From Emcibacter nanhaiensis (GTDB lineage Bacteria > Pseudomonadota > Alphaproteobacteria > Sphingomonadales > Emcibacteraceae), in assembly GCF_006385175.1 (NCBI RefSeq), contig NZ_VFIY01000004.1:558001-622000 (forward strand): a stretch of DNA of 64,000 bases. The letters are read 5' to 3'. The translations under genes and the position numbers were made by a program. The notes beneath the pieces were generated by a model that ran no database searches, was not told the DNA's origin, and worked only from the letters and a program-made list of their open reading frames with translations. Shown piece by piece: positions 19,117 to 29,553 of the stretch (position 1 is the first letter of the stretch; each line of letters begins with the position of its first letter).

Positions 19117-19306
19117 TAAAATGTACTATTTCCAGCTGGTCGCCGTCCTCAATCAGTACCTGCTGAAAGGTTGTTTTGGGCACTATTTCCAGGTTCCTTT
19201 CCACAGCAACCTTGGAGGGATCTATATCGAGCTCCTCCAGCAGATCATGGAGGGACATCTGCTTCTCGAGTGTATGTTCGTCACCATTTATCATCAAGCT
19301 GATCAA
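19094..19306 (-). CDS. thiS: Sulfur carrier protein ThiS with a C-terminal extension
   Basis: 70 residues, beta-grasp fold. It carries the sulfur for thiazole formation on a C-terminal Gly-Gly thiocarboxylate. Here the reading frame gives '[11 protein letters not shown]', three residues beyond the glycines. The codons were checked on the minus strand (ATT GGT GGT GGA AAA ATT GAC TGA). A functional ThiS needs the glycine at the free end, so the KID must be removed, or the end is tolerated, or this base string contains an error. The gene overlaps the thiG start by 23 bp. Confidence 0.9.
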   Translation of the reverse strand: MISLMINGDEHTLEKQMSLHDLLEELDIDPSKVAVERNLEIVPKTTFQQVLIEDGDQLEIVHFIGGGKID

Positions 19307-19528
19307 TGATCTGATCCTTTTTAATTCTTAAGACTTTGCAGGATTAAAGCAATCCTTTATAGTTCGCAAATATTTTGACCATAAAAAGCCCCGAAAAAAC
19401 GACGGCTGACAGGCAAGTAACGAAACCGGTTTTCAAACCGAACATAAGTCATTATACAGGACCACCAGATAACAGTCCGGTAGCACCCGGAATTTATTGT
19501 GTGGAAGTAGGCAAGTAAGAAGGCTTTT

Positions 19529-19975
19529 ATGACAAAGAGCACATCAGGCAATATTCTGATTCTCAACGGCCCCAATCTGAACATGTTGGGCACCCGCGAG
19601 CCGGAAATCTACGGCACAGAGACCCTGTCGGATATTGAGGAAAAGTGCAAGATACATGCTGGCGAGCTTGGCATGACCGTGACCTTCCGCCAGAGCAACA
19701 CCGAAGGTGAAATTGTCAACTGGATCCAGGAAGCTCGGGGCACCGCACAGGCCATCATCATCAACGCCGGGGCCTATACCCATACCTCCGTCGCCCTGAT
19801 GGACGCCTTGCTGGCCGTCGGCTTGCCGGTAATCGAGGTACATTTATCCAATATCTTCAAACGCGAGGAATTCCGTCATCATTCCTATATTTCCCCGGCC
19901 TCTGTCGGGGTGATCTGTGGATTTGGCAGCCGGGGTTATCTTCTGGCGCTGGACGCCCTCGCCGACATACTCTAA
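19529..19975 (+). CDS. aroQ: 3-dehydroquinate dehydratase, type II
   Basis: 148 residues, the normal size of the dodecameric type II enzyme. '[19 protein letters not shown]' includes the catalytic Tyr, '[17 protein letters not shown]' the substrate-binding Asn and His, and '[17 protein letters not shown]' the catalytic His and Arg. It dehydrates 3-dehydroquinate in the shikimate pathway. It is followed after 39 bp by accB on the same strand, and aroQ-accB-accC-aat is probably one transcript. It is divergent from thiS across 222 bp. Confidence 0.96.
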   Translation: MTKSTSGNILILNGPNLNMLGTREPEIYGTETLSDIEEKCKIHAGELGMTVTFRQSNTEGEIVNWIQEARGTAQAIIINAGAYTHTSVALMDALLAVGLPVIEVHLSNIFKREEFRHHSYISPASVGVICGFGSRGYLLALDALADIL

Positions 19976-20014
19976 GAATAACTGACAAGATTTATAACAA
20001 GGGACTGTAACCAG

Positions 20015-20476
20015 ATGTCAAAAATGCACGTCGATCAGGAACTAATTCGCGACCTGGCAGCACTGCTTAATGAAACCGACCTTTCTGAAATCGAGGTGGA
20101 AGACGGCGACCGTAAAATCAGGGTCTGTCGCAATGTGACTGTTGCCGCAGCCGCCCCCGTGGCCGCACCGGTCGCCGCTGCTGCCGCCGCTCCGGCAGCT
20201 GCCCCGGCAGAAGCCGCATCTGAAAGCTCGGCCGCGGATCATCCCGGCGCGGTGCTGTCCCCCATGGTTGGCACTGTCTATACCGCCCCGGAGCCGAATG
20301 CCGACAACTTCATCAAGGTTGGCGACAAGGTCAGCGCCGGCGATACGATACTGATTGTCGAAGCCATGAAGGTAATGAACCACATCCATGCGCCCAAATC
20401 CGGCACCGTGACCCAGATCCTGGTCGAAAACGGCCAGCCGGTCGAATATGGTGAACCTCTGGTGATCGTCGAATAG
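20015..20476 (+). CDS. accB: Biotin carboxyl carrier protein of acetyl-CoA carboxylase
   Basis: 153 residues. An N-terminal helical part (1-40), an Ala/Pro-rich flexible linker (43-75) and the C-terminal biotinyl domain, with biotin attached to Lys119 in 'VEAMKVMN'. It carries CO2 between biotin carboxylase and the carboxyltransferase for malonyl-CoA synthesis. AAGGGA precedes the ATG. accC follows after 14 bp. Confidence 0.97.
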   Translation: MSKMHVDQELIRDLAALLNETDLSEIEVEDGDRKIRVCRNVTVAAAAPVAAPVAAAAAAPAAAPAEAASESSAADHPGAVLSPMVGTVYTAPEPNADNFIKVGDKVSAGDTILIVEAMKVMNHIHAPKSGTVTQILVENGQPVEYGEPLVIVE

Positions 20477-20490
20477 GGTTCTGTACTCAT

Positions 20491-21837
20491 ATGTTTGATA
20501 AAGTTCTTATAGCCAACCGCGGAGAAATCGCCCTGCGTATTCACAGGGCCTGCAGGGAAATGGGCATCCATACCGTTGCCGTCCATTCCGAGGCAGACGA
20601 AAATGCCATGCATGTGCGCCTGGCGGACGAAAGCGTCTGTATCGGTCCGGCCTCCTCGGCAGAAAGTTACCTGAATATCCCGGCCATTATCGCCGCAGCG
20701 GAAATCACCAACGCGGACGCCATTCACCCGGGATACGGCTTCCTGTCCGAGAATGAAAAATTCGCGGAGATCGTCGAGCAGCACAAGATTGCCTTCATTG
20801 GACCGACCGCCCAGCACATCCGCGTGATGGGCGACAAGATTTCCGCCAAGGAAACGGTCAAAAAACTCGGCATTCCGGTTGTCCCCGGTTCCGAAGGCGA
20901 AGTCCGCGATTATGAAACCGCCTCCAAGGTTGCCAAGGAGATCGGCTATCCGGTGATCGTCAAGGCCGCTTCCGGCGGCGGTGGCCGCGGCATGAAGGTG
21001 GTGCATAATGAAGGCGAGCTCCAGAATGCGGTCAGCTCCGCCAAATCCGAGGCAAAAGCTGCATTCGGTGACGACGCGGTCTATCTGGAAAAATTCCTGA
21101 CCCTGCCGCGGCATATCGAGCTGCAGGTCCTGGCCGACGAACACGGCAACTGCATCCATCTCGGCGAACGCGACTGTTCCCTGCAGCGCCGGCACCAGAA
21201 AGTACTGGAAGAAGCACCCTCACCGGCCCTGAACGCCGAAGAACGGGAAAAGATCGGTGAGGTTGTTGCCAAGGCCATCCAGGGCCTGGGCTACCGCGGC
21301 GCCGGTACCATTGAATTCCTTTACGAGAATGGTGAGTTCTACTTCATCGAAATGAATACCCGTCTGCAGGTGGAACATCCGGTGACCGAAATGATCACCG
21401 GCGTTGACCTGGTACGTGAACAAATCCGCATCGCCGCCGGCCTGCCGCTGAGCCTGAAACAGGAAGACATCACGATCTCCGGTCATGCCATCGAATGCCG
21501 GATCAATGCGGAAGATCCCTTCACTTTTATCCCTTCACCGGGCAAGATCGGTGACTATCATACGCCGGGCGGACTCGGGGTCCGGGTGGATTCCGCCCTG
21601 TACAGCGGCTACAGCATTCCGCCCTATTACGACAGCATGATCGCCAAGCTGATCGTGCACGGCAAGACCCGCAATGAGTGCCTGATGCGCCTGCGGCGCG
21701 CCCTGGAGGAATATGTGATCGACGGGATCAAGACCACCATTCCCCTGCATCAGATGCTGATCCGGGAAAATGATTTTGTAAACGGAGCTTATGACATCCA
21801 CTGGCTGGAAAACTTCCTGAATAATCTGGAGACATGA
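20491..21837 (+). CDS. accC: Biotin carboxylase subunit of acetyl-CoA carboxylase
   Basis: 448 residues, full length. Starts '[21 protein letters not shown]' (one residue over a usual family start), with the ATP-grasp Gly-rich loop '[12 protein letters not shown]', the active-site '[14 protein letters not shown]' and the conserved '[12 protein letters not shown]'. It carboxylates the biotin on AccB using ATP and bicarbonate. Its stop overlaps the start of aat in an ATGA, so the two are translationally coupled. Confidence 0.97.
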   Translation: MFDKVLIANRGEIALRIHRACREMGIHTVAVHSEADENAMHVRLADESVCIGPASSAESYLNIPAIIAAAEITNADAIHPGYGFLSENEKFAEIVEQHKIAFIGPTAQHIRVMGDKISAKETVKKLGIPVVPGSEGEVRDYETASKVAKEIGYPVIVKAASGGGGRGMKVVHNEGELQNAVSSAKSEAKAAFGDDAVYLEKFLTLPRHIELQVLADEHGNCIHLGERDCSLQRRHQKVLEEAPSPALNAEEREKIGEVVAKAIQGLGYRGAGTIEFLYENGEFYFIEMNTRLQVEHPVTEMITGVDLVREQIRIAAGLPLSLKQEDITISGHAIECRINAEDPFTFIPSPGKIGDYHTPGGLGVRVDSALYSGYSIPPYYDSMIAKLIVHGKTRNECLMRLRRALEEYVIDGIKTTIPLHQMLIRENDFVNGAYDIHWLENFLNNLET

Positions 21838-22490
21838 CGGAAATTACAGCAGATCTTCTGCTACACGCCTATAGTCAGGGCATCTTTCCCATGGCGGAGA
21901 GTGCCGACAGCGACGAAATCTTCTGGGTGGATCCCGAACTACGCGGGATCTTCCCCCTGGAGCATTTTCATGTGCCGAACCGACTGGCGCGCAAGATCCG
22001 CCAGCAGCCGTTCGAGATCCGCATCGACACGGCTTTCCGCGAGGTGATGAAGGCCTGCGCCGAAACCATCCCTGACACGGAACGGGACAACACCTGGATC
22101 AACGACACCATCCTCGATCGCTATTGTGAGCTTTTCCGCATGGGCTATGCCCATTCCGTGGAATGCTGGCGCGACGAAAAGCTGGTCGGCGGACTATACG
22201 GGGTATCCATTGGCGGCGCATTTTGCGGGGAAAGCATGTTTCACCGGGAAACCGACGCCAGCAAGGTTGCCCTGGTCTATCTGGTGGCGCGGCTGAAAAA
22301 AGCCGGCTATATCCTGCTGGATACCCAGTTTATTACCGATCATCTGGAAAAGTTCGGCGCCGTGGAAATCCCGAGAATGGAATATAAGGCCAGACTTGCC
22401 CGCGCCCTGGACCTGGAACCGGATTTCTATTCGTTACCGGCAGACGCCGCGCCGGAAACCATCTTGCAACTGGTGACCCAGATATCATAA
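21834..22490 (+). CDS. aat: Leucyl/phenylalanyl-tRNA-protein transferase
   Basis: 218 residues. Family motifs are '[10 protein letters not shown]', '[19 protein letters not shown]', 'WINDTI' and '[18 protein letters not shown]'. It adds Leu or Phe from charged tRNA to proteins with N-terminal Lys or Arg, marking them for ClpS/ClpAP (N-end rule). The 3' end overlaps the convergent DUF2155 gene by 64 bp, which is long for a genuine pair. Both C-termini are readable as protein. Confidence 0.95.
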   Translation: MTEITADLLLHAYSQGIFPMAESADSDEIFWVDPELRGIFPLEHFHVPNRLARKIRQQPFEIRIDTAFREVMKACAETIPDTERDNTWINDTILDRYCELFRMGYAHSVECWRDEKLVGGLYGVSIGGAFCGESMFHRETDASKVALVYLVARLKKAGYILLDTQFITDHLEKFGAVEIPRMEYKARLARALDLEPDFYSLPADAAPETILQLVTQIS

Positions 22491-22849
22491 ACCGGATGTT
22501 CCAGCGGAGAGACAGCGGGGCTTGAAGCAAACATCCAGCCGCTGAAGACCTTGTTCCGCTCCTTGCCCTGGCCCACATCGGTGATCTCAAGAAAAGCCAC
22601 ACTCTCCGGGGTTTCCTCCGGCGGATTGGAACGGCAGTGGCGCATGACAATTTCCAGGGTGCCGAACCGCACCGGTTCATCCTGACGTGCTTCAATAGTG
22701 GAAAGCCTTGCGGTAATTTTATCCAGCGCCCCCAGCACCACAACCGCGACCTTTCCGTCTTCACTATTGTCGGAAATCTCGTCAGCCCATACCGCCGACG
22801 TCCAAATGGACTGAAGAAGAACTGAAAGAAGGAGGAGTTTACGCATCAC
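22427..22849 (-). CDS. DUF2155 domain-containing exported protein
   Basis: 140 residues with a signal peptide ('LLLLSVLLQSIWTSAVWA'). The DUF2155 core contains 'ITARLSTIEARQDEPVRFGTL' (the family's 'K.t.r...i...v...v.FGtL' pattern) and ends '[21 protein letters not shown]'. Periplasmic, function unknown. It is found across alphaproteobacteria beside aat and the NDUFA12-like gene. It lies 5 bp after mlaD on the same strand. About 12 residues after 'VTSC' are coded inside the aat overlap and may be lineage-specific. Confidence 0.87.
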   Translation of the reverse strand: MMRKLLLLSVLLQSIWTSAVWADEISDNSEDGKVAVVVLGALDKITARLSTIEARQDEPVRFGTLEIVMRHCRSNPPEETPESVAFLEITDVGQGKERNKVFSGWMFASSPAVSPLEHPVYDIWVTSCKMVSGAASAGNE

Positions 22850-22854
22850 GCAGC

Positions 22855-23307
22855 CTAATCCGACTTCTTGTCATCCGAGCCTGCAAATTTATCCAGCAGT
22901 CCGAGCAGGTCGACGGAGCCCTGGGTATCCAGGATCTCGTCTCCGTCCGCCAGCATCTCGTCACTGCCGCCAGGATCAAGAACCAGATAATTGCCGCCAA
23001 GAAGCCCCTCGGAAGTGATTTTAGCGAAAGTGTCTTCGGGAATTTTGATTTCCGGATCAACTGAAAACTCGACCACAGCCATGAAGGTATCGGGATCGAT
23101 ATATTGTTTGAGCACGCTACCGACCTTGATGCCGCTGACCCGGACATCGCTGCCGACGGCCAGTCCGTCAACCTTGTCGAATTTGGCTATCAGGTGATAT
23201 CCGCCATTGGAGGACAGATTGGCATGGGAATATGCAAAATAAAGAAAACTTCCGGCGATGAAAAGAACCACTGCCCCCACAAGGGTCTCTACCAGATTAC
23301 TTCGCAT
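22855..23307 (-). CDS. mlaD: MlaD-type outer-membrane lipid asymmetry protein
   Basis: 150 residues from ATG 23307, which has AGGAGT 6 nt upstream; a longer frame to 23418 adds a low-quality, non-hydrophobic stretch. One N-terminal membrane anchor ('VETLVGAVVLFIAGSFLYFAY'), then an MCE domain ('YHLIAKFDKVDGLAVGSDV', 'SGIKVGSV', 'LLGGNYLVLDPG'). It binds phospholipid in the periplasm as part of the Mla transport system, which returns misplaced phospholipid from the outer membrane. The ABC components are not in this window. It is placed between the NDUFA12-like gene and DUF2155, as in many relatives. Confidence 0.92.
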   Translation of the reverse strand: MRSNLVETLVGAVVLFIAGSFLYFAYSHANLSSNGGYHLIAKFDKVDGLAVGSDVRVSGIKVGSVLKQYIDPDTFMAVVEFSVDPEIKIPEDTFAKITSEGLLGGNYLVLDPGGSDEMLADGDEILDTQGSVDLLGLLDKFAGSDDKKSD

Positions 23308-23329
23308 ATAATTACTCCTGCTCTCAGTC

Positions 23330-23716
23330 TCAGCTGTTCGGCGTCCAGGCTTCGTAATCGCCTGTTGTTTTCGCCCGAGAACCGGCGGCATTGAGGCTTC
23401 CGCTCGGATAGTAGGCATCCACAGTGCCGGTCAGGTTGGGCTGATGTTCCTTTTCCCAGCTCTTGACCACCGGCGGCTGTTCGACCGGTGTTTCGTCAAC
23501 GGTATAGTGAAGCCAGGCATGCCATTCCGGCGGTATGCGGGACGCTTCGATTTCACCGTTATAAATTACCCAGCGTTTTTTACCCTTTTTCTCATGGTAA
23601 TAAACATTGCCCTGGTCATCTTCGCCAACCTTCTCACCGTTCAGGCTGGTGAAAACCCAGGTGCCGATTGTGCTGTTGTGCCACCAGGTGAAGATTTTTC
23701 TCAGTAAGGAAAACAT
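23330..23716 (-). CDS. NDUFA12-family protein (complex I accessory subunit homologue)
   Basis: 128 residues from ATG 23716, preferred over a TTG at 23743. Matches the NDUFA12 / B17.2 pattern: 'GTWVFTSLNGEKVGEDDQGN', 'YYHEKKGKKRWVIY' and 'SRIPPEWHAWLHYTVDETP'. In mitochondria it joins complex I at the matrix arm. Alphaproteobacteria carry it as one of the few supernumerary subunits. The nuo operon is not here. It heads a minus-strand group with mlaD (22 bp) and DUF2155. Confidence 0.93.
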   Translation of the reverse strand: MFSLLRKIFTWWHNSTIGTWVFTSLNGEKVGEDDQGNVYYHEKKGKKRWVIYNGEIEASRIPPEWHAWLHYTVDETPVEQPPVVKSWEKEHQPNLTGTVDAYYPSGSLNAAGSRAKTTGDYEAWTPNS

Positions 23717-23903
23717 ATCCTGTCCGTCCTGCCTTTTATCCAAGTTTTACTTTCTATACCGTGCCAGCCCCTGCAGAACAACCATAAAACAATGCGCCGG
23801 CGATTATTCTCCGGAAAATCGGGGCAATATTATGGTCCTGGTCCTCCAGGGGCTTAACCAACGATTCGACAAACACAAGATGTAGCAGTCCAGCCCCTGT
23901 CAA

Positions 23904-23919
23904 ACACAATATATCAGAA
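23904..23919 (+). promoter_or_regulatory. Possible NrdR-like box upstream of nrdJ
   Basis: ACACAATATATCAGAA resembles the left half and centre of the NrdR operator (ACACwATATaTwgTGT), but the right half does not match and no second box is seen at the usual spacing. Confidence 0.25.
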
Positions 23920-23997
23920 AAATCGCTATGGAATTAACCACGAGTGCGATACACTTCTTCAATCGTAAAACAGAAGAGAATACGCCGGGGAATTTAG

Positions 23998-26900
23998 ATG
24001 AAGGTTAAACGTCGCTTTACTTCACCAGATCAGTCACCGTACCACAGCCTTGAATTCAGAACGACCGACAGCGAGATCCGCAATCCGGACGGCACGGTTG
24101 TTTTTGAACTCAAGAATATCGAGGTGCCTGCTGACTGGAGTCAGGTTGCGGCGGATATCATTGCCCAGAAATATTTCCGCAAGGCCGGGGTGCCCTGCTG
24201 CCTTCGCCCGGTCAGGGAAGACGGCGTTCCCAGCTGGCTCTGGCGTCATGAAGCTGACGAGTCTGCCCTTTCAAGCCTGCCCGAAGAGAAAAGAAGCGGC
24301 CCGGAAAAAAGCGCCAAGCAGGTCTTTGACCGTTTGGCCGGAACCTGGACCTACTGGGGCTGGAAAGGCGGTTACTTCAGCGAGGAAAGCGATGCCCGGA
24401 CTTTCTTTGACGAGTTGCGCTTCATGCTGGCCAACCAGATGTGCGCCCCCAACTCCCCCCAGTGGTTCAACACCGGGCTGCACTGGGCCTACGGCATCGA
24501 TGGTCCCGCCCAGGGTCACCATTATGTTGATTACAAAACCGGCAAGCTGACCAAGTCCAAAAGCGCTTATGAACATCCCCAGCCCCACGCCTGCTTTATC
24601 CAGGGCGTGTCCGACGACCTGGTCAACGACGGCGGCATTATGGACCTGTGGACCCGGGAGGCCCGTCTGTTCAAATACGGCTCCGGCACCGGCAGCAACT
24701 TCTCCAATATCCGCGGCTCCGGCGAGCCCCTGTCCGGCGGCGGCAAGTCTTCCGGCCTGATGAGCTTCCTGAAGATTGGCGACCGGGCAGCCGGCGCCAT
24801 TAAATCGGGCGGCACCACCAGACGTGCGGCCAAAATGGTCATCGTTGATATCGACCATCCGGACATCGAGGAATTCATCAACTGGAAAGTCAAGGAAGAA
24901 CAAAAGGTCGCGGCCCTTGTCACCGGCTCGAAAATTGTTGAGAAACATCTCCAGGAAGTGATGACCGCCTGCCAGAGCAAATCGCTGGAGCCGGCAGACG
25001 CCTGTGATCCCAATGCGAATGCAGACCTGAAAACCGCGGTGCTTTCCGCCCGCAACGCCCTGGTCAGCGAAAATTACATCCAGCGGGTGATCCAGTTTGC
25101 CAAACAGGGCTATACGGAAATCGAATTCGAAACCTACGACACCGACTGGGATTCCGAAGCCTATATGACTGTCTCCGGGCAGAATTCCAACAACTCGGTC
25201 CGGGTGACCGACGATTTCATGCAGTCGGTCCTGGACGACGGCGACTGGGACCTGATCAACCGCGGCAACGGCAGGGTCGCCAAAACCGTCAAATCCCGCG
25301 CCCTGTGGGAGGATATCGCCCTGTCCGCCTGGCAGTGCGCCGATCCCGGCCTGCAGTTCCATACCACCATCAACGACTGGCACACCTGTCCCCAGTCCGG
25401 GCCGATCCGCGCTTCCAACCCCTGCTCGGAATATATGTTCCTGGACAATACCGCCTGTAACCTGGCGTCCCTGAACCTGATGAAGTTCCGGACCCCGGAC
25501 GACGACTTTGATGTGGACAGCTTTGAACATGCGGTCACCATCTGGACGATTGTGCTCGAGATATCGGTCCTGATGGCCCAGTTCCCGTCCAAGGAAATTG
25601 CCCGCCTCAGCTATGATTTCCGGACTCTGGGACTGGGCTTTGCCAATATCGGCGGACTGATCATGTCTTCCGGCTTCAGCTATGACAGCGATGAAGGCCG
25701 CGCCCTGTGCGGCGCTATTACCGCTCTCATGACCGGTGCAGCCTATCGCACGTCTGCCGAAATGGCCCGCGAGCTTGGCAGCTTCGCATCCTACGAGGAA
25801 AACCGTGAAGACATGCTGCGGGTGATCCGTAATCACCGCCGGGCCGCCTGGGGCAATGAAGACGGTTATGAAGAACTGCACACAACACCGGTGCCACTGG
25901 ACATCCCCAGTTGCCCGTTCCCTGATATTGCCACGGCTGCCGGCCGGGCCTGGGACCAGGCGCTGGAAATCGGCACCCTGCACGGTTATCGCAACGCCCA
26001 GGTCAGCGTGATCGCCCCGACCGGCACCATCGGCCTGGTGATGGATTGCGACACCACCGGGATCGAGCCCGACTTTGCGCTGGTCAAATATAAAAAGCTG
26101 GCCGGCGGCGGTCACTTCAAGATCATCAACCGCCTGGTGCCCAATGCCCTGAAGACCCTGGGCTATACCCCCAAGCAGATCGACGAAATGGTCAAATATG
26201 CAGTCGGTTACGGCACCCTGGACGGCGCCCCGCACATCAACCATCAGAGCCTGAAAGACAAGGGGTTCTCCCAGGCCCAGCTGGATATCCTGGAAGACAA
26301 TATCGGCAGCGCCTTCGACATCAGCTTCGCGTTCAATCACTGGATGCTGGGGCGGGATTTCTGTCGCGACGTCCTCGGGTTCTCCGACGAGCAACTGGAT
26401 GACCTCAGCTTCAACATGCTGGAGGCAATGGGCTTCGATAAAAAACAGATCGAGGAGGCCAATCTTTACTGCACCGGGACCATGACCCTGGAAGGCGCCC
26501 CTCACCTGAAAGAACATCATCTTCCGGTGTTTGACTGCGCCAACCCCTGCGGCAGGATCGGCAAGCGGTTCCTGAGCGCGGAAAGCCATATCCGCATGAT
26601 GGCGGCGGCCCAGCCGTTTATTTCCGGCGCTATTTCCAAAACCATCAACATGCCCAACCGGGCCACGGTCGAGGATTGCAAGAACGCCTATATGCTGTCT
26701 TGGAACCTGGGTTTGAAGGCCAACGCGCTGTACCGCGACGGCTCTAAATTGTCCCAGCCGCTCAACGTCTCTTTGCTGAAGGAAGATGACGCAAAGGAGG
26801 ATGACTCACTCCCGGAAAAGACTCGAATTGTAGCTGAACGCATCGTAGAGCGCATTGTCGAGCAGAATGCCCCGGCCGCGAGACGCAAACTGCCGTCCCG

Positions 26901-27633
26901 GCGCAAGGGCTATACCCAGAAAGCCATGGTCGGCGGCCACAAGGTTTATCTCAGGACCGGCGAGTATGACGACGGCACCCTTGGTGAAATTTTCATCGAT
27001 ATGCACAAGGAAGGCGCGGCTTTCCGCAGCCTGATGAACAATTTCGCCATAGCCCTGTCCATCGGCCTGCAGTATGGCGTGCCGCTGGAGGAATATGTGG
27101 ACGCCTTTACCTTTACCAGGTTCGAACCGTCCGGCCAGGTGGTCGGCAACGACGCCATCAAGATGGCCACTTCCGTTCTTGATTATATCTTCCGGGAACT
27201 CGCCGTGTCCTATCTGGGACGAAACGACCTGGCGCACGTCAACCCCGAAGACCTGATGCCTGATTCCATTGGCGATGGCGACGGCCCGGCGAGAACGGAA
27301 CCCGTCAAAGGCACCGAGCAGGCCCTGGACCGGGTGATGGGGCTGGCCAGTACCGGCTATGTCAGGAAAAGTAATCTTTACGTCCTGAACACGACCGGCG
27401 AGTCGACGGCGCAGGAGGAAATCAAGATGGAAGCCGACGTGGCCTCCTCCCAAACCAAGGCGGTCGTCAATGCCACTGTGATCACACGCGAATCCATGCA
27501 CAGCGAGGTGGTTCAGGCGCGCATGAAAGGCTATGAAGGGGATGCGTGCCAGGAGTGCGGCAACTTCACCATGGTCCGCAACGGCACCTGCCTGAAGTGT
27601 GACAGTTGCGGGGCGACCAGCGGCTGCTCCTGA
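23998..27633 (+). CDS. nrdJ: Vitamin B12-dependent (class II) ribonucleotide reductase
   Basis: 1211 residues, the long alphaproteobacterial form. The N-terminal part carries one redox Cys (Cys199, 'PHACFIQG'). The active-site loop '[16 protein letters not shown]' has the thiyl-radical Cys476 and the partner Cys487. '[13 protein letters not shown]' binds nucleotide. The last 30 residues form a Cys-rich zinc-ribbon-like tail (CQECGNF...CLKCDSCG), which shuttles electrons to the active site. It makes dNTPs with or without oxygen, using adenosylcobalamin. The cell must therefore make or import B12. No cobalamin riboswitch motif is seen in the 254-bp upstream gap. Confidence 0.97.
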   Translation: MKVKRRFTSPDQSPYHSLEFRTTDSEIRNPDGTVVFELKNIEVPADWSQVAADIIAQKYFRKAGVPCCLRPVREDGVPSWLWRHEADESALSSLPEEKRSGPEKSAKQVFDRLAGTWTYWGWKGGYFSEESDARTFFDELRFMLANQMCAPNSPQWFNTGLHWAYGIDGPAQGHHYVDYKTGKLTKSKSAYEHPQPHACFIQGVSDDLVNDGGIMDLWTREARLFKYGSGTGSNFSNIRGSGEPLSGGGKSSGLMSFLKIGDRAAGAIKSGGTTRRAAKMVIVDIDHPDIEEFINWKVKEEQKVAALVTGSKIVEKHLQEVMTACQSKSLEPADACDPNANADLKTAVLSARNALVSENYIQRVIQFAKQGYTEIEFETYDTDWDSEAYMTVSGQNSNNSVRVTDDFMQSVLDDGDWDLINRGNGRVAKTVKSRALWEDIALSAWQCADPGLQFHTTINDWHTCPQSGPIRASNPCSEYMFLDNTACNLASLNLMKFRTPDDDFDVDSFEHAVTIWTIVLEISVLMAQFPSKEIARLSYDFRTLGLGFANIGGLIMSSGFSYDSDEGRALCGAITALMTGAAYRTSAEMARELGSFASYEENREDMLRVIRNHRRAAWGNEDGYEELHTTPVPLDIPSCPFPDIATAAGRAWDQALEIGTLHGYRNAQVSVIAPTGTIGLVMDCDTTGIEPDFALVKYKKLAGGGHFKIINRLVPNALKTLGYTPKQIDEMVKYAVGYGTLDGAPHINHQSLKDKGFSQAQLDILEDNIGSAFDISFAFNHWMLGRDFCRDVLGFSDEQLDDLSFNMLEAMGFDKKQIEEANLYCTGTMTLEGAPHLKEHHLPVFDCANPCGRIGKRFLSAESHIRMMAAAQPFISGAISKTINMPNRATVEDCKNAYMLSWNLGLKANALYRDGSKLSQPLNVSLLKEDDAKEDDSLPEKTRIVAERIVERIVEQNAPAARRKLPSRRKGYTQKAMVGGHKVYLRTGEYDDGTLGEIFIDMHKEGAAFRSLMNNFAIALSIGLQYGVPLEEYVDAFTFTRFEPSGQVVGNDAIKMATSVLDYIFRELAVSYLGRNDLAHVNPEDLMPDSIGDGDGPARTEPVKGTEQALDRVMGLASTGYVRKSNLYVLNTTGESTAQEEIKMEADVASSQTKAVVNATVITRESMHSEVVQARMKGYEGDACQECGNFTMVRNGTCLKCDSCGATSGCS

Positions 27634-27737
27634 GCATTTAAGGTTTACGAAATATTTACACAATTCACTCACTCTGATGAACTCATGGGACGACCCCAAT
27701 TCGCGAATGAGTTTTCAACCAGGGTGAGACAACCGGC

Positions 27738-29495
27738 ATGCTTCCTTCCAAAAGGACGCCATATCTTTTCAGAGACAATAAACCGAGATTAAACGTCCCG
27801 TCGGAGTCCCGGATTTTAAGCAAGCAGCTCGCTGACGGCATCGGTGAAATCAAGGTGCTCGGCGACGGGGATTTTATGTTCACCCAATCCAGCGACAGTC
27901 TGATTTCCAAAATCAGTTATGGACAACAGAATCCGGTCGGCAAGCTGATTGGCGAGCTCGACTGGCTTGAAGACAACGGCCAACTGCAGCAGGCTCTGAC
28001 GAAAGCCGCCAGCGAATTCGAAACCACCGACCTGAACTGGCGCTTTGCCCTACCCAACCTGGAAGAAGTCTCCCTCTATTGCCGCCTGATTCCCCTGAAG
28101 AATGAGACCGGCGGCCTGGAAAAACTGGTCCTGTTGACCGCTGACAACAGCTTCGAGGCCGCCTTCGAGCGGGAACTGGAACGCTATACCTATTATGACA
28201 GCCTGACCAACCTGCCGAACAAACATTATTTTTACGAGATCATCGAAAACCGCTTTGGCAACGACCTGCCGCTGGGCGAAACAGCCGTCCTGTTCATCAA
28301 TATCTTCAAGCTGCAGAGAATCAATGAAAGTTTCGGCTATGAGGTCGGCGATGAGCTGCTGCGGGAAGTCGCACAACTGATCCAGGGCTGCCTCCCCGCA
28401 GAAGCTCTGCTGGCGCGCTTCGACGGCGACAAATTCGTCATCCTCCTGACCGACGAAGACATGCAGAATGCTGAAAGTGAAGCCCGCGCCCTGGCAGACA
28501 GCATCCATCATGAACTGGGCCGCAAGATCAGGCTTGGCAAACAATATCTGCAGGTTGCCGCCACCATCGGCATTTCCTCCGGCACTTCCACGCTGCATAA
28601 CCTGATCAACCTGATTCAGGACGCCCATATGGCCATGCAGCGAATCAACGGCCTCAGTTCCGACCGCACCTTGGTTTACCGCCCTGAACTGAAAACCCGC
28701 GCCCAGTCCCTGCTGCGCATGGAACAGGAACTCGGCCACGCCATAGAAAACAAGCAGCTGGAGCTTCACTATCAACCGATTATCAGTCTCAGCACCGGTG
28801 CCATCACGGGCTTTGAAGCCCTGACCAGGTGGTTCCATCCCGAGCGGGGCACGATCTCGCCGGTGGAATTCATTCCCATTGCCGAGGATACTGGTTTGAT
28901 TATGCCCATGGGCCGCTGGTGCATGAACGAAGCCTGCCGGCAACTGAGCGAGTGGATCCGGAAATATCCCGCTGCCTCCTCGCTGAAAATGAATGTGAAT
29001 GTGTCCAATATCCAGATTGCCGAGGACGATATTGTCGCCGTGACCCGGGATGCCCTATACCAGTCCGGCCTGCAGGGAGATCGTCTCAAGCTCGAGATTA
29101 CCGAATCCGCCCTGATGGACAACTCCGACCTGGCCCGCGATATCCTGCTCGATCTGAAATCTCTGAATATCAGCCTGGCCATCGATGATTTCGGTACCGG
29201 TTATTCCTCCCTCAGTTACCTCAACCGTTTTCCCGCTGACACCCTGAAGATCGACCGGTCCTTCATCAGCCAGATGAACAACAGTGAAGACAGCCTGAAG
29301 ATCGTGCATATTATTACCAACCTGGCCACCACCCTTGGCATGGACCTGGTGGCCGAGGGCATCGAGGAAGAATCCCAGCTCAGCATATTACGCAACCTGG
29401 GATGCCACGCCGGACAAGGCTATCTTTTTGCCAAACCCCTGTCCGCCGCCGATGCCGAAGAACTGCTGAAAAACTCCGGTCCGCAGGCAAATTAA
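27738..29495 (+). CDS. Cyclic di-GMP phosphodiesterase with degenerate GGDEF and active-looking EAL domain
   Basis: 585 residues, soluble. Residues 1-140 look like a PAS-type sensor. The GGDEF domain (145-315) is degenerate: the signature reads DGDKF (229-233) and the upstream metal motif is 'INIFKLQRINE', so it cannot make c-di-GMP but may bind GTP. The EAL domain (330-580) keeps its key residues: Glu360 in FEALTRW, Glu453 in KLEITES, Asp483-Asp484 in DDFGTGYSS, Lys504 in KIDRSF and Glu540 in VAEGIE. It should hydrolyse c-di-GMP and opposes the cyclase at 4186. The S24 repressor follows after 58 bp. Confidence 0.93.
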   Translation: MLPSKRTPYLFRDNKPRLNVPSESRILSKQLADGIGEIKVLGDGDFMFTQSSDSLISKISYGQQNPVGKLIGELDWLEDNGQLQQALTKAASEFETTDLNWRFALPNLEEVSLYCRLIPLKNETGGLEKLVLLTADNSFEAAFERELERYTYYDSLTNLPNKHYFYEIIENRFGNDLPLGETAVLFINIFKLQRINESFGYEVGDELLREVAQLIQGCLPAEALLARFDGDKFVILLTDEDMQNAESEARALADSIHHELGRKIRLGKQYLQVAATIGISSGTSTLHNLINLIQDAHMAMQRINGLSSDRTLVYRPELKTRAQSLLRMEQELGHAIENKQLELHYQPIISLSTGAITGFEALTRWFHPERGTISPVEFIPIAEDTGLIMPMGRWCMNEACRQLSEWIRKYPAASSLKMNVNVSNIQIAEDDIVAVTRDALYQSGLQGDRLKLEITESALMDNSDLARDILLDLKSLNISLAIDDFGTGYSSLSYLNRFPADTLKIDRSFISQMNNSEDSLKIVHIITNLATTLGMDLVAEGIEEESQLSILRNLGCHAGQGYLFAKPLSAADAEELLKNSGPQAN

Positions 29496-29520
29496 AGGTT
29501 TCCAACTCCCTAAATAGTCC

Positions 29521-29526
29521 TATAAT
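29521..29526 (+). promoter_or_regulatory. Candidate -10 element of the S24 repressor gene
   Basis: TATAAT in the short gap before the GTG at 29554. The -35 region (around 29499-29504, TTTCCA) is weak, as often at an autoregulated promoter. Confidence 0.35.
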
Positions 29527-29553
29527 GCCTATCGAATAACTTCGGGGCCGGAC

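Noticed and set aside
19307-19528. TPP riboswitch upstream of thiS
   Set aside because: The CTGAGA element and the conserved ACCTGA/GGGAA parts are not found on the minus strand; only a TTCGGGGC resembles a piece.
23744-23997. Cobalamin riboswitch upstream of nrdJ
   Set aside because: No B12 box (GCCACTG) or matching core is seen in the 254 bp.
24271-26589. Very long open frame antisense to nrdJ, with similar ones antisense to gyrA (35498-37822) and aspS (7750-9576)
   Set aside because: Mirror frames of GC-rich, strongly biased genes; the sense proteins are complete and certain, and the antisense translations show no domain.
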